Shown here in pieces: positions 16,560-25,422 of a DNA stretch of 33,034 bases. Source of the stretch: an uncultured Pseudomonadota bacterium (lineage in GTDB: Bacteria > Pseudomonadota > Alphaproteobacteria > RF32 > CAG-239). Every line of letters begins with the position of its first letter. Position 1 is the stretch's first letter. Location: the NCBI GenBank assembly GCA_902785935.1, contig CADAAN010000003.1, forward strand, positions 1 through 33,034, in the 5' to 3' direction. The position numbers and the translations under genes were made by a program. The notes under the pieces are model-generated. The model saw nothing but the letters and a program-made list of their open reading frames with translations. It was not told where the DNA came from and did not search any database.

Positions 16560-16931
16560 CTATTTAGGTCTCTTAGCGCCGTATAAAGAACGACGTTGAC
16601 GACGTTTAGACACACCTTGAGTATCCAAGGTACCGCGAATGATATGATAACGAACACCAGGCAAGTCTTTCACACGGCCTCCTCTAATCAGCACCACTGA
16701 GTGTTCTTGAAGATTATGACCTTCACCAGGGATATAGCTGATTACTTCAAAGCCGTTCGTTAAGCGAACACGGGCTACCTTACGCAAAGCGGAGTTCGGT
16801 TTTTTAGGGGTTGTTGTATAAACCCTTGTGCAAACACCGCGCTTTTGCGGACAAGCCTTCAAAGCCGGAACTTTGTTTCTCTTCACTTTCGGTGTTCGTG
16901 AGTTACGAATTAACTGATTAATTGTAGGCAT
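16560..16931 (-). CDS. rpsL: 30S ribosomal protein S12
   Basis: The 123-residue protein is S12, which lines the decoding centre. The start at 16931 gives the family's [12 protein letters not shown]; the 23-residue upstream extension to 17000 is not conserved. The loop [19 protein letters not shown] keeps the lysine at the position equivalent to E. coli Lys43. [17 protein letters not shown] keeps that equivalent to Lys88, so the allele looks streptomycin-sensitive. It is the first gene of the str operon and has a clear promoter at 17013-17040. Confidence 0.98.
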   Translation of the reverse strand: MPTINQLIRNSRTPKVKRNKVPALKACPQKRGVCTRVYTTTPKKPNSALRKVARVRLTNGFEVISYIPGEGHNLQEHSVVLIRGGRVKDLPGVRYHIIRGTLDTQGVSKRRQRRSLYGAKRPK

Positions 16932-17012
16932 CACAAATTTCCTTATAAAGTTTATTAAATTAACACAAATACCCGCTTGAAAATCTTCAACGATTCTCAA
17001 GCAAGTGAGCGC

Positions 17013-17040
17013 AATATAACAAAATACCGCCGAGAGTCAA
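17013..17040 (-). promoter_or_regulatory. Promoter of the rpsL-rpsG-fusA-tuf operon
   Basis: On the minus strand TTGACT (17035-17040) and TATATT (17013-17018) are separated by 16 bases. The leader before rpsL is about 75 bases long. The layout is the same as that of the rpsM promoter. Confidence 0.8.
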
Positions 17041-17099
17041 GCACTTTTTTTAAGATTTTTTAAATAAATATACACAAAGCCGGATTTTAAAATATTTTC

Positions 17100-17142
17100 C
17101 CGACTAATTTAACATCTGATATTAAATTGGTCGGTTTTTTTT
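17100..17142 (+). terminator. Intrinsic terminator, T-tract on the plus strand
   Basis: A 13-bp stem (17100-17112 with 17122-17134, one wobble) is followed by eight T on the plus strand. No plus-strand gene lies upstream, so it may stop antisense transcription. It may also act on the minus-strand operon ending at 17234, although the T-tract is poor on that side. The rest of 16932-17233 holds the rpsL promoter and a 15-base direct repeat (17206-17220 and 17229-17243). Confidence 0.65.
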
Positions 17143-17233
17143 AAAAAGTCAACACTTTTTCATAAAATTTGAAACAATCATCTCAACACAAAAACCCAGA
17201 ATAAACTGTTTTACTTTTTGTTCAGGTTCTGTT

Positions 17234-17431
17234 TTACTTTTTGATAACTTCCCAATATCCGGCTTTTGTTGAACCGACATGCTTGATTTGACCGGCTTTT
17301 TTCATATTTGATAAGTGCCATTCTACACCTTTGGGAGTAAGATGTAGTTTTTTAGCCATATCTTTTGTTGTAATTTTAGGATTATGAAGCATCATCTTCA
17401 TAATTTCTTCCCTAGTTTCTAAGACAGACAT
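17234..17431 (-). CDS. Small winged-helix DNA-binding protein
   Basis: The 65-residue protein is a single winged helix-turn-helix. ITTKDMAKKLHLTPKGVEWHLSNMKKAG is the HTH and VGSTKAGYWEVI is the wing. This form, ending in G-x-x-x-x-GYW, is seen at the C-terminus of many larger regulators and RecG/AlbA_2-like ATP-binding proteins, but here it stands alone. It follows the active-type nucleotidyltransferase gene by 23 bases in the same direction and is probably in its operon. No good Shine-Dalgarno is visible. It may autoregulate the operon; that is inference. Confidence 0.7.
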   Translation of the reverse strand: MSVLETREEIMKMMLHNPKITTKDMAKKLHLTPKGVEWHLSNMKKAGQIKHVGSTKAGYWEVIKK

Positions 17432-17454
17432 GAAAGCAACATATATAAACAGTT

Positions 17455-18198
17455 TTAAGGGTGGGATTTAAGCGTAAAAGCCTCATTATATGCTCTGATG
17501 CTTTCAGCACCGATTGGTTTTAAGAGGCGTTCATAATGTAAGAGCTTAAATACAAAATAGTCTTTCACCATAGGTTTTCCGACAATAGAACGTTCATATG
17601 TGCGAATATAAAATTCATTTATCTGTTTACCTAATTCTCTTCCATGATATTTTTGTTTAATACGCTCAAATTCCTCAGAAATTTCTTGTTTTCGTTTAAG
17701 ATAATATTCCATTATCTCATCTTCTGTCAGTTTTAAATCTTTTTCAGGTTTAATCAGCCATTGATTGTTTTTAATGGAATAAAGTGATAAAAAATCAATA
17801 TTTTCAGACGACATTTTAACATCTACCACACGTTTTTGATAACGTAATTCTTTAGTTTGTATCAAAAAACCATTTAATTGCGCTGCAAGAAACATATCAA
17901 AATGTTTTTTATCTTTGGCCAGTGCTGAACAATGCTCATTTTTAACAACAATCCGAATATCAATATCCGAATTGTTATGGTAGAGATATCCACTACATGA
18001 ACCTGTTAAACAAACATCCGTTACTCTAAGACCTGAAATATTTTTGATTGTTTTGTTTATCACAAAATCAGCTATTTTTAGAAGACCCTGCCGAACGTCT
18101 TCATGCATGATACCATTTTCATCAAAGACAAAAGGCGCCAAAATTTCCTGCGGGGTTAAAAGACGCTGAACAGTCGATGCTAAATCAAATGTTTTCAT
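17455..18198 (-). CDS. Nucleotidyltransferase-fold protein with complete catalytic motif
   Basis: The 247-residue protein has the DNA polymerase beta-type nucleotidyltransferase core. LTGSCSGYLYHNNSDIDIRIVV (quoted in part: TGSCSGY, then SDIDIRI) gives the GS motif and the two metal-binding aspartates (about residues 66-83). A later strand, KRVVDVKM, supplies a plausible third aspartate. The preceding helix MHEDVRQGLLKIADFVI is typical of phage and phage-like members of this superfamily. The C-terminal half is helical and charged. The start at 18198 is chosen because AGGAGA lies just upstream; the longer frame to 18282 is rejected. It overlaps the upstream paralogue by 14 bases. The substrate is unknown: tRNA, nucleotide or protein modification are all possible. 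Confidence 0.8.
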   Translation of the reverse strand: MKTFDLASTVQRLLTPQEILAPFVFDENGIMHEDVRQGLLKIADFVINKTIKNISGLRVTDVCLTGSCSGYLYHNNSDIDIRIVVKNEHCSALAKDKKHFDMFLAAQLNGFLIQTKELRYQKRVVDVKMSSENIDFLSLYSIKNNQWLIKPEKDLKLTEDEIMEYYLKRKQEISEEFERIKQKYHGRELGKQINEFYIRTYERSIVGKPMVKDYFVFKLLHYERLLKPIGAESIRAYNEAFTLKSHP

Positions 18199-18946
18199 TA
18201 ATGTCTCCTGATAGATAATAACTTTCCGATTTAGCAATTTCGATAAAGAAATGTTCACGCACATTAAAAATATCCAAAGCAAGCCACAAATTATAGGCTA
18301 AAGAATATTCATGTTCGGGCGCAGTTAAAAGCGCATCTTTGGCTTTTTGTTCCAGATCATCAAAATAAGCTTTGATTTTTGCACAACTTTCAGGCGTATA
18401 TATGCCATCTTTATTCTTGGGCAGATCATCAAGCGCGGCATGAAATGAATTATTTAATTTCATATATTCTTCAAGAAAAAAATCCAAATCATAAGAAAAA
18501 TTTTGAAATTGCGGCTCTTTATTCCAACGATTATACATAATAGACCAATTTGATGAAATGACATTTTTCGGTTTTACAACGCTGAAAGAAATCGGATGAT
18601 TATAAATTTTAAAAACAAGGCCTCGTTTTTTTAAGGATAAACCCAGACAAGCCAACGTTTCATCCGGCAGCGAAGTATCAACAACAAACGCCACATTTAA
18701 CCACGAATTAGAATGGTGGATGGAAGAACACAACGAACCATAACAAACAATGTCTTTCAAAGGTTCTGTGATAAAGGATAGGAGTTCTTCTTTTATCAGT
18801 GGAAAAGAGCGACGAATGCAAACCGATACATTATCGTGCATTTGATTTTTATAATCAAAAATATCACGCGGAAGCATATTGCTGTTTTCAAACAATGGGG
18901 CTAGCATATCTCGCGCTGTATTTAAAGAAAGCTCCATATTTAACAT
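18185..18946 (-). CDS. Degenerate nucleotidyltransferase-fold paralogue, catalytic aspartates lost
   Basis: The 253-residue protein looks like a diverged copy of the downstream one. Both have L-x-P-x-F near the start, an MH-x-x-V helix, and the GS-x-CS-x3-H-x-NS block. Here the block reads GSLCSSIHHSNSWLNVAFVV, so the two aspartates of SDID are replaced by W and N. The later strand reads PISFSVV and lacks the third aspartate. It is therefore probably catalytically inactive and may act as a partner or regulator. The ATG at 18946 is preferred (five bases after the stop of the Cys-rich gene); a GTG at 18970 is possible. Confidence 0.75.
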   Translation of the reverse strand: MLNMELSLNTARDMLAPLFENSNMLPRDIFDYKNQMHDNVSVCIRRSFPLIKEELLSFITEPLKDIVCYGSLCSSIHHSNSWLNVAFVVDTSLPDETLACLGLSLKKRGLVFKIYNHPISFSVVKPKNVISSNWSIMYNRWNKEPQFQNFSYDLDFFLEEYMKLNNSFHAALDDLPKNKDGIYTPESCAKIKAYFDDLEQKAKDALLTAPEHEYSLAYNLWLALDIFNVREHFFIEIAKSESYYLSGDINENI

Positions 18947-18951
18947 GTACT

Positions 18952-21315
18952 CTATTGATTTCGGCTGCACCAGAAGTTTAGTCCGGTAAATTCACAACAA
19001 ACACCAACCTCTGAAGGATCAAAGCAAGCATCACCACCACCACTATTGCTTGTATGATAATAGCATGTCAGGGTTGAGCCATTAGGAATAGGCACGTTGA
19101 TTCTCGTATCATAATAAGGTGTTTGAGTACCGGAAAATTTAGGATTAATTTCATCACAAACGGTTCTAACATAGCATGTTTTTTGAACGCCATAGAAATT
19201 CATCGTATATGCAACATATCCCGCTTGGGGTGAAGATTTATAACCATGATCTTCACAGGTTGTTGAAACGTAACACGTCTTATTAACCGATCCGCAAAAT
19301 GTCTGTTCAATGGGATGTGTATAGTTTCCTGTAGCAGAGTTTTTATAGCCATGATCACTACACGTAGCAGAACAATAACAGGTCACAGGACACATTTCCG
19401 TACCTGCTGTATAAGGAATTTGATAATTTCCAACTTTAGATGGGTGAGAGCAATAAGCTGTAGCTGTTGCGCATGGTGAACACTTATCATAACAAGACAA
19501 TTCTTGGCCTATCTCATTTGTAAATTCTGGCACTTTCGTACAGCTATAGCCTTGAACGTCCCGAGCATCTGAATAGCCGTAATCATTACAAGATGTTTTA
19601 CATCCGGCATTAGATACTTGATAGCAAGTAATTGTGCCGCCGCAGCCATTTGATTTGGATTCGGTCTCAACGGTTTGGCAATCATAACTCTTTGAAACCG
19701 GCGTTGCCGACCAACCAGTCGGGCAAGCAGGGGTGCAAATCTTCTCACAACCTGTGCCTGCAGTATTTTTCTTATAATTGGTATCGCATTCAAAGTCGTC
19801 ATAGAGCTCATCTTCCTTTGTACAAGTCGCCGCATTGACCGGAATACAAGGCGTTGCATCCGTCGGCCAATGTGAATGTGACGGGCGATTGTCTTTTGTC
19901 CATTTATAAGAATCATCACAGGTTGTGATATATGTCTCACAATTAGCACCGCAGTGCGAGCTATCGCATTTGCAATCATAACACGTACTATCACCGGACT
20001 TACCATTGGTTGAAGAGCCGAGTACAAAGTTATCGCCGCATTCAGAAGCCGTCGTTGCATAACCAATCGGGCAGGTTTTCGGCGTTCCTCTGCTGTAACA
20101 ATAATTGTTATCGCATTTTTGCTTTTGGTCGATATTATAGCCGCCATTTGCGGAAGCCTCTGCCTCTGTTGTGTATGTATAACTTGCAAATACACCCTCA
20201 CCGCACACGTCATTGCATGCCTCTCCGTCACGTTTGTAGCAATCATCACGGCAAGCAGATGTCACAGGCGAAATATTATAAGTACCATTCTGGGATGCAG
20301 TCGTCTGATCATACCAAGAACTGTTCAGTTCATTACAGGTTTTTGCCACGCCTCTTGTATAGCACGTGCCCGCACATACTGTCTGAGAAGCATATTTATA
20401 ACAACTGTTTGCACCTGCCGCATCCGAAGATGAGTTAAAATAAGTGACAGAAACGGTCGAAAGCTCTGAACAAGATTTCTTAGCACCCTCTGTATAACAC
20501 GTTGTGCAGCAAACTTCAGGTGTTAACAAGTTATAGCAATATGTATCTACACCACTTTCTTGGTCTTTATACCCCTCTGAGGTACATGTTGCCGTGCAAT
20601 CTTTTTCACAGCTTGAGCCGTTCCATGTATACCCATCTTGACATCCGCTTAATTGCTGACATGGGCCGAAAATAGACGATGTCCCCTGACATACGGCGTT
20701 TGCAGGGCATGAAGTTGTATAACCTTGCGTACTATCGCACACACACTTATAACTATTCAAATACGAGGCTTTCATACCCGTCGGACAATCGGCACAAATA
20801 TACCTTTCACCTTCCGCACCACAATGAGAGGTAAGCCTTGAAACAACATATTGCGCTGAAGTACATGACAAAGCCGCCGTTGTATAACCCGTTTGCTCAT
20901 CTTCTGGACAAATATTGCATCGATAACAAGTATTGCCGCAACCATCCGTATCAACAGACGTACGACCATATTGGCAATTCGGGTCAATGGATGATTCTGA
21001 CGGACAAATCTTACCACATCCTTCGGCGCACAATGTATAAGCCGCATCCGTCGGGCAAGCAATGATATTTTTACACCATTTTGTTTTATCCGTTTTTGTA
21101 TATCCGAGTGTTTCACAGCTCGGGTTGGCACATTTTTTATAACGCACATCATAAGGACAGGCCAGCGCTTCAGAATCCGAGCAGGTAACACTCAACTCAT
21201 AGCCCAAATCGGTACAATCGGGCAATGGCTCACAAAGCATATCTTGCGCCTTTAAATCATATGCAAATGCACACAAAGCCAACAAAACAAAGTTTCGGAT
21301 ATTTCGACACATCAT
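18952..21315 (-). CDS. Large secreted cysteine-rich repeat protein
   Basis: This 787-residue protein has a signal peptide (MMCRNIRNFVLLALCAFAYDLKAQ) and then a long series of Cys-rich units with little other sequence constraint. Typical units are C-x-D-x-G-Y followed by an aromatic/polar stretch and TCYV, for example CSDHGYKNSATGNY and CEDHGYKSSPQAGY near the C-terminus. More units such as CNELNSSWYD and CSELSTVSVTYF lie in the middle. An export route to an oxidising compartment with many disulfides is likely; the function is unknown. The start at 21315 is chosen for the signal peptide and the GGAG upstream. The frame extends to 21444, but that extension covers the promoter region. It is the first gene of a probable operon with the two nucleotidyltransferase-fold genes. 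Confidence 0.8.
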   Translation of the reverse strand: MMCRNIRNFVLLALCAFAYDLKAQDMLCEPLPDCTDLGYELSVTCSDSEALACPYDVRYKKCANPSCETLGYTKTDKTKWCKNIIACPTDAAYTLCAEGCGKICPSESSIDPNCQYGRTSVDTDGCGNTCYRCNICPEDEQTGYTTAALSCTSAQYVVSRLTSHCGAEGERYICADCPTGMKASYLNSYKCVCDSTQGYTTSCPANAVCQGTSSIFGPCQQLSGCQDGYTWNGSSCEKDCTATCTSEGYKDQESGVDTYCYNLLTPEVCCTTCYTEGAKKSCSELSTVSVTYFNSSSDAAGANSCYKYASQTVCAGTCYTRGVAKTCNELNSSWYDQTTASQNGTYNISPVTSACRDDCYKRDGEACNDVCGEGVFASYTYTTEAEASANGGYNIDQKQKCDNNYCYSRGTPKTCPIGYATTASECGDNFVLGSSTNGKSGDSTCYDCKCDSSHCGANCETYITTCDDSYKWTKDNRPSHSHWPTDATPCIPVNAATCTKEDELYDDFECDTNYKKNTAGTGCEKICTPACPTGWSATPVSKSYDCQTVETESKSNGCGGTITCYQVSNAGCKTSCNDYGYSDARDVQGYSCTKVPEFTNEIGQELSCYDKCSPCATATAYCSHPSKVGNYQIPYTAGTEMCPVTCYCSATCSDHGYKNSATGNYTHPIEQTFCGSVNKTCYVSTTCEDHGYKSSPQAGYVAYTMNFYGVQKTCYVRTVCDEINPKFSGTQTPYYDTRINVPIPNGSTLTCYYHTSNSGGGDACFDPSEVGVCCEFTGLNFWCSRNQ

Positions 21316-21400
21316 ACCTGTTCTCCAATCAAAACCAAAAAGCACCTTAACACTAAGCAACGGCGGGATAAGAAAAATCCCCCTTATCCTATTTACTTTG

Positions 21401-21429
21401 ATTTTGCCATAAACAAAAATATATGTCAA
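21401..21429 (-). promoter_or_regulatory. Promoter of the Cys-rich protein operon
   Basis: On the minus strand TTGACA (21424-21429) and CAAAAT (21401-21406) are separated by 17 bases. The leader of about 80 bases contains a 7-bp hairpin (GGATAAG/CTTATCC, about 21368-21391). Confidence 0.65.
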
Positions 21430-21548
21430 GAAAAAAAATAACAATATTTGTGACTCTTTTGTTAAATATATTCTTGTTATTTAGAAAAATGTTAATACTT
21501 ATTTTTTATATTTTTTGCCGAAGAAATATTTTCAACAAGGAATAAAAA

Positions 21549-23435
21549 ATGCACGCGATTGATCCGCTGATTATTGATTTAATGTTGATTACGGTTTATG
21601 CCGCCGTCACAACGCTGATTTTCAAAAAATTAAAACAACCGATGGTTTTAGGTTATATACTTGCCGGTATTTTTGCCGGTCCATATCTCAATTTTTTACC
21701 GACCGTATCGGATCAGGACAATCTTTCATTATGGGCAGATATCGGCGTTATTTTTTTGCTTTTCTCGCTCGGACTTGAATTTAGTTTCAACAAAATGGTC
21801 AGTGTCGGAAAATCTGCTTTATTGACTGCAACACTGAATATATTTTTGCTGTTATTTTTCGGATATTATACCGGTCTGCTTTTGGGCTGGAGCACAATTG
21901 ACAGCTTCTTTTTAGGTTCGATGATTTCAATGTCGTCGACAACCATCATCATCAAGGCATTTGATGACCTAAAAATAAAAAAGCAACGATTCACTGATTT
22001 GGTTTTTGGCGTGCTTGTGATTGAAGATATTATGGGCATTTTGCTGCTTGTTTTGCTTCCGACGATCGCCATCGGCAAGGGTATTGAAGGCGGTACACTC
22101 ATTTTAAATGCGCTAAAGCTCGTGATTTTTTTGGCTTTATGTTTTGTGTGCGGTATTTATGTTATTCCGAGCGTTTTGCGCAAACTCAATGACTTTTTAA
22201 ACGATGAAATGCTGCTTCTTGTCGCGATTGCTCTTTCGCTGTCGATGGTTTGTCTGGCTGTATACTTCGGATTTTCATCCGCACTCGGAGCTTTTATGAT
22301 GGGTTCTATTTTATCTGAAGCAATATCAGCAAAGCGTATAGAAAATGTGATTCAACCTCTAAAAGACTTATTCGGTGCCGTATTTTTCGTCAGCGTCGGC
22401 ATGATGGTCAACCCTGAGATGTTTATAACATACGCAAAACCGATTTTGATCATTACACTTGTTGTTTTAATCGGCAAAGCATTTTTTTCCGTCTTCGGAT
22501 TTGTTATATCAGGACAAACTCTAAAAACAGCTGTCTGCGGCGGATTTTCACTTGCACAGGTCGGTGAATTTGCCTTTATTATTGCCTCACTCGGCATGAA
22601 CTTAAAAATTTTGGACGATTTCGTTTATCCGATTATTGTGGCTGTATCCGTTGTCACAACATTTTTAACACCGATTATGATTAAATCATCAAATAAAATC
22701 TATAAACTTCTTGAAAAGGCACTGCCTCAGAAGTGGCTTGATTATATTGATCAGACTTCACAAGTCAGAAACACAAATTTCACGGAAGAAAAGCTGTGGC
22801 AAGCTTTGTTTAAAAGTTATTTTATACGAATTTTCCTTTTTTCACTCATTTTGTATGCGATTATCGGCTTTTTCAGCCAAGTCGTACGCCCGTTTATCAC
22901 GCCGTATTTGCCTAATATTTTGATGCGAATTTTGATAACCACTGCTGTTTTGCTCTCAATGTCGCCGTTTTTGAAAGGACTTATCGGCTGGAATTTAGTT
23001 GTATTGGATGTAATTGGAAAAGCGCTTGTTAAATTGCATTTAAAAAAAGCACCGATGCAAGATTATTGCGAAAAACAAAATCAAACCGAATGTATCAATA
23101 CATCACACACGCTTTTTAAGGACACTTTAAAAAACAATCGGGAAACATTAAAAAATCTCTTGATTTCAAACGAACGTATTTCTAAAATATATACTGTATT
23201 GTGGCATGCAAAACCTGCAAACAGACTGCCTTTGCTGATTTTGACAAGTTTTCGGCTGATATTGGTGATGTTCTTTATTATGATGGCCTTTATTTTATTG
23301 ATGGCAACTTTGGTCATTATCACTCGTTCTCAATGGCTTTTGGATCAGTACTTGAAAATAGAAAAGCAGTTTTTACATAACTTAAACGGACAAGAAGATT
23401 CCATTTCAACAACTCAAAAAGGAGACAACTCATGA
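21549..23435 (+). CDS. CPA2-family cation:proton antiporter (Kef/NapA type)
   Basis: The 628-residue inner-membrane protein exchanges Na+ or K+ for H+ according to its family. The N-terminal antiporter domain (about residues 1-385) has the usual 12-13 helices, with QPMVLGYILAGIFAGPYL, the segment FLLFSLGLEFSF, SMSSTTIIIKAF, and GGFSLAQVGEFAFIIASLG. No NAD-binding RCK/TrkA-N domain follows. Instead the C-terminal about 200 residues contain three to four more hydrophobic segments separated by a charged loop. AAGGAATAAAAA precedes the ATG. Its stop overlaps the start of the TM1266-type regulator (ATGA), so the two are coupled. Confidence 0.9.
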   Translation: MHAIDPLIIDLMLITVYAAVTTLIFKKLKQPMVLGYILAGIFAGPYLNFLPTVSDQDNLSLWADIGVIFLLFSLGLEFSFNKMVSVGKSALLTATLNIFLLLFFGYYTGLLLGWSTIDSFFLGSMISMSSTTIIIKAFDDLKIKKQRFTDLVFGVLVIEDIMGILLLVLLPTIAIGKGIEGGTLILNALKLVIFLALCFVCGIYVIPSVLRKLNDFLNDEMLLLVAIALSLSMVCLAVYFGFSSALGAFMMGSILSEAISAKRIENVIQPLKDLFGAVFFVSVGMMVNPEMFITYAKPILIITLVVLIGKAFFSVFGFVISGQTLKTAVCGGFSLAQVGEFAFIIASLGMNLKILDDFVYPIIVAVSVVTTFLTPIMIKSSNKIYKLLEKALPQKWLDYIDQTSQVRNTNFTEEKLWQALFKSYFIRIFLFSLILYAIIGFFSQVVRPFITPYLPNILMRILITTAVLLSMSPFLKGLIGWNLVVLDVIGKALVKLHLKKAPMQDYCEKQNQTECINTSHTLFKDTLKNNRETLKNLLISNERISKIYTVLWHAKPANRLPLLILTSFRLILVMFFIMMAFILLMATLVIITRSQWLLDQYLKIEKQFLHNLNGQEDSISTTQKGDNS

Positions 23436-23671
23436 CAAAACAAATCGCAACGCTCGGTATTTTAATTGAAAATTTTGATAAAATTCCTGAAGTTAATGCC
23501 TTATTGCATCATTTTTCAGATTGCATCATAAGCAGGCTCGGTTTACCTTATGAAAAAAGAGGTATTCGCTTGATTCATATCGTTTTGGATGCTTCAAGCG
23601 ACGATGTGGAACAGTTGGTCGAAAACTTAAATACCATTTCGGGTATAACGGCGCAGGCCATGTTTTTTTAA
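23432..23671 (+). CDS. TM1266-type (iron-only hydrogenase system) putative regulator
   Basis: The 79-residue protein is a single ferredoxin-like (ACT/NikR-C-like) domain. It matches the TM1266 family: ATLGILIENFDKIPEVNALLHHF, then SRLGLPYEKRGIRLIHIVLDAS, and finally GITAQAMFF. Members are usually encoded with [FeFe]-hydrogenase maturation genes and are annotated as putative regulators of that system; the biochemical role is not settled. Here the partner is an antiporter gene instead, with an ATGA overlap. No hydrogenase gene lies in the window. Confidence 0.8.
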   Translation: MTKQIATLGILIENFDKIPEVNALLHHFSDCIISRLGLPYEKRGIRLIHIVLDASSDDVEQLVENLNTISGITAQAMFF

Positions 23672-23707
23672 AATAAAATCCGAATTTTAATTTTAAAGGA
23701 TAAAAGT

Positions 23708-24004
23708 ATGAGATATCTTGTATTTTTGTTGTACTTTGGCGCGGTTCTGCCCTCATATGCACAAAAGCTCTCCGAGATGGATGCCGCATATCTTGCGACA
23801 TTAAAGGCCGTTGTCGATTATAAATTAAACGATAAAGAAAATTTAGAAACGATTGAAAAATTGCGTCAGGATAAAAAATTTAATGAAAAATTGCAAAAAA
23901 AGATTGATTCTTTGAGCAATGAAAAATCAAAATCACGTAGCGACAAACGCATTTATGATATTTTAAAAGCAAGCGGTAAAAAAATTTATAATGAGCTGAA
24001 TTAA
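23708..24004 (+). CDS. Small exported hypothetical protein
   Basis: The 98-residue protein has a signal peptide (MRYLVFLLYFGAVLPSYAQ). The rest is highly charged and helical (repeated Lys/Glu/Asp, such as KLNDKENLETIEKLRQDKKF), probably a short coiled coil in the periplasm. AAAGGA precedes the ATG. I do not recognise the family. It lies 36 bases after the TM1266-type gene and may share its transcript. Confidence 0.7.
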   Translation: MRYLVFLLYFGAVLPSYAQKLSEMDAAYLATLKAVVDYKLNDKENLETIEKLRQDKKFNEKLQKKIDSLSNEKSKSRSDKRIYDILKASGKKIYNELN

Positions 24005-24064
24005 CAATTTGTTTATATCTGCCTGATATAATCAAGCCAAATGTCATTTTGAAAGCTTAAAAAA

Positions 24065-24397
24065 ATGAAAAAAATATTGTTTTTACTGCCTTTTGCCGGA
24101 TTGTTTTTAAGCGCATGCGCGCATCATGAACCCGAGCAACTTTATGCCCCGCAAGAAACTCCCGCTTATCCGAGCCCTGAGGATATCGCGCGTTATCAAG
24201 AAAATATTGTCTTAAAACAGCACGGCAACGATTTTGTATCTTATGAATATCGCAATGTGCGCATTGACGAGTTGGCCTCGCTTGCCATTAATTATTGTAT
24301 GGACAATACCGACGGCAAAAAAGCCTATTTGCGCGAAATTGTGATGCGAGAAAATCACAGTAAAGTTGCAACTTTTGATTGCATTGACTTGCAATAA
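24065..24397 (+). CDS. Small predicted lipoprotein
   Basis: The 110-residue protein has a lipoprotein signal with lipobox LSAC (Cys18) after MKKILFLLPFAGLF. The next residues (AHHEPE) carry no Asp at +2, so outer-membrane sorting is likely. The mature part has a Pro-rich start and a small domain ending with two cysteines (NYCMDNTDGKKAYL and ATFDCIDLQ) that could form a disulfide. The family is unknown. The ATG has only a weak Shine-Dalgarno. Confidence 0.75.
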   Translation: MKKILFLLPFAGLFLSACAHHEPEQLYAPQETPAYPSPEDIARYQENIVLKQHGNDFVSYEYRNVRIDELASLAINYCMDNTDGKKAYLREIVMRENHSKVATFDCIDLQ

Positions 24398-24456
24398 GGC
24401 ATCAAATTTCCTATATCAACCTTTAGGAATAGATATTTTTAAAGGTCTAAAGTACG

Positions 24457-25422
24457 ATGAAAAATTTATATGATATTTTGGGTGTTTCAAAATCCGCAAG
24501 CGACACGGACATTAAATCCGCGTATCGAAAATTGGCGCGCAAATATCATCCGGATTTAAACAAAGATGATGCTTCAGCGGCTGAAAAGTTTAAGCAGGTC
24601 AACGCGGCCTATGAGGTTTTGGGCGACAAAGATAAGCGCGCAAAATACGACGCCGGCGCGATTGATGAAGAGGGCAAACCCACAGGTTTCGGCGCATCCG
24701 GTTTTGGTGGCGCGGAAAATCCGTTTGGCGGACGAACATACCGCACATACAGTTCTTCAAATGCCGGCGCGGATCCGTTCGGAGGGGGCGCAGGATTTGA
24801 CTTTTCATCCATTTTCGGTGATGATATCTTAAATGTTTTTTCCTCGGCAGGCAAGCGCCGTTCACGGCAAAGCACAGGCGCTGAATATAATCCGTTTAGA
24901 GGAGCGGCACCTAAAGGGCTTGACGTATCCATGACACTTGATGTTGATTTTTTGGACGCAGCAAAAGGCGCGGTTAAAAACATACGTATTGACGGCAAAA
25001 CTATCAAACTCAATATTCCGGCAGGCACGACGGAAGGGCAAAGTTTTCGCTTAAAAAACATGGGCAGTGCAAGTATTGCAGGCGGTGAAAGCGGTGATGC
25101 TTATATCAAAATCCATATCAGACCGCATGCTTATTTTAAGTCGGACGGGCTCAATTTATTGCTTGATTTGCCAATCAGTATCAAAGAGGCTGTTTTGGGC
25201 GCAAAAATAATGGTGCCGACTCTAAAAAATAAGGTTAACGTTACCATTCCGCCCTATTCATCAAGTGATGACAAACTGCGTCTCAAAGGGCTTGGAATCG
25301 AAACAGCTCAAAAGAAAGGCGATTTGATTATCACCTTAAAAATAAAAGCGCCGAAAAAACATGATCTTGTTTTAGAACAGACCCTGAATGCTCTGCAAGA
25401 CACGCCGCAAAGGAACTTTTAA
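24457..25422 (+). CDS. DnaJ-class co-chaperone (CbpA type, no zinc finger)
   Basis: The 321-residue protein has an N-terminal J domain (residues 1-70) with the HPD motif in YHPDLN, which stimulates DnaK ATPase. A Gly/Phe-rich linker follows (about residues 72-150), then the two beta-sandwich C-terminal substrate-binding domains. The J-domain-linked signatures [19 protein letters not shown] and [19 protein letters not shown] are clear. The four CxxCxGxG zinc repeats of DnaJ are absent, which gives the CbpA architecture. Its stop overlaps the next start (TAATG), so the two genes are coupled. Confidence 0.92.
   Translation: MKNLYDILGVSKSASDTDIKSAYRKLARKYHPDLNKDDASAAEKFKQVNAAYEVLGDKDKRAKYDAGAIDEEGKPTGFGASGFGGAENPFGGRTYRTYSSSNAGADPFGGGAGFDFSSIFGDDILNVFSSAGKRRSRQSTGAEYNPFRGAAPKGLDVSMTLDVDFLDAAKGAVKNIRIDGKTIKLNIPAGTTEGQSFRLKNMGSASIAGGESGDAYIKIHIRPHAYFKSDGLNLLLDLPISIKEAVLGAKIMVPTLKNKVNVTIPPYSSSDDKLRLKGLGIETAQKKGDLIITLKIKAPKKHDLVLEQTLNALQDTPQRNF

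Noticed and set aside
16932-17000. N-terminal extension of rpsL
   Set aside because: S12 starts MPTINQLIR; the extension covers the leader just after the promoter.
19509-20438. Long open frames in other registers inside the Cys-rich gene
   Set aside because: They are shadows of the repetitive Cys-rich frame, with no start signals or recognisable protein features.
21316-21444. N-terminal extension of the Cys-rich protein
   Set aside because: It would place a signal peptide 43 residues inside the protein and cover the promoter at 21401-21429.
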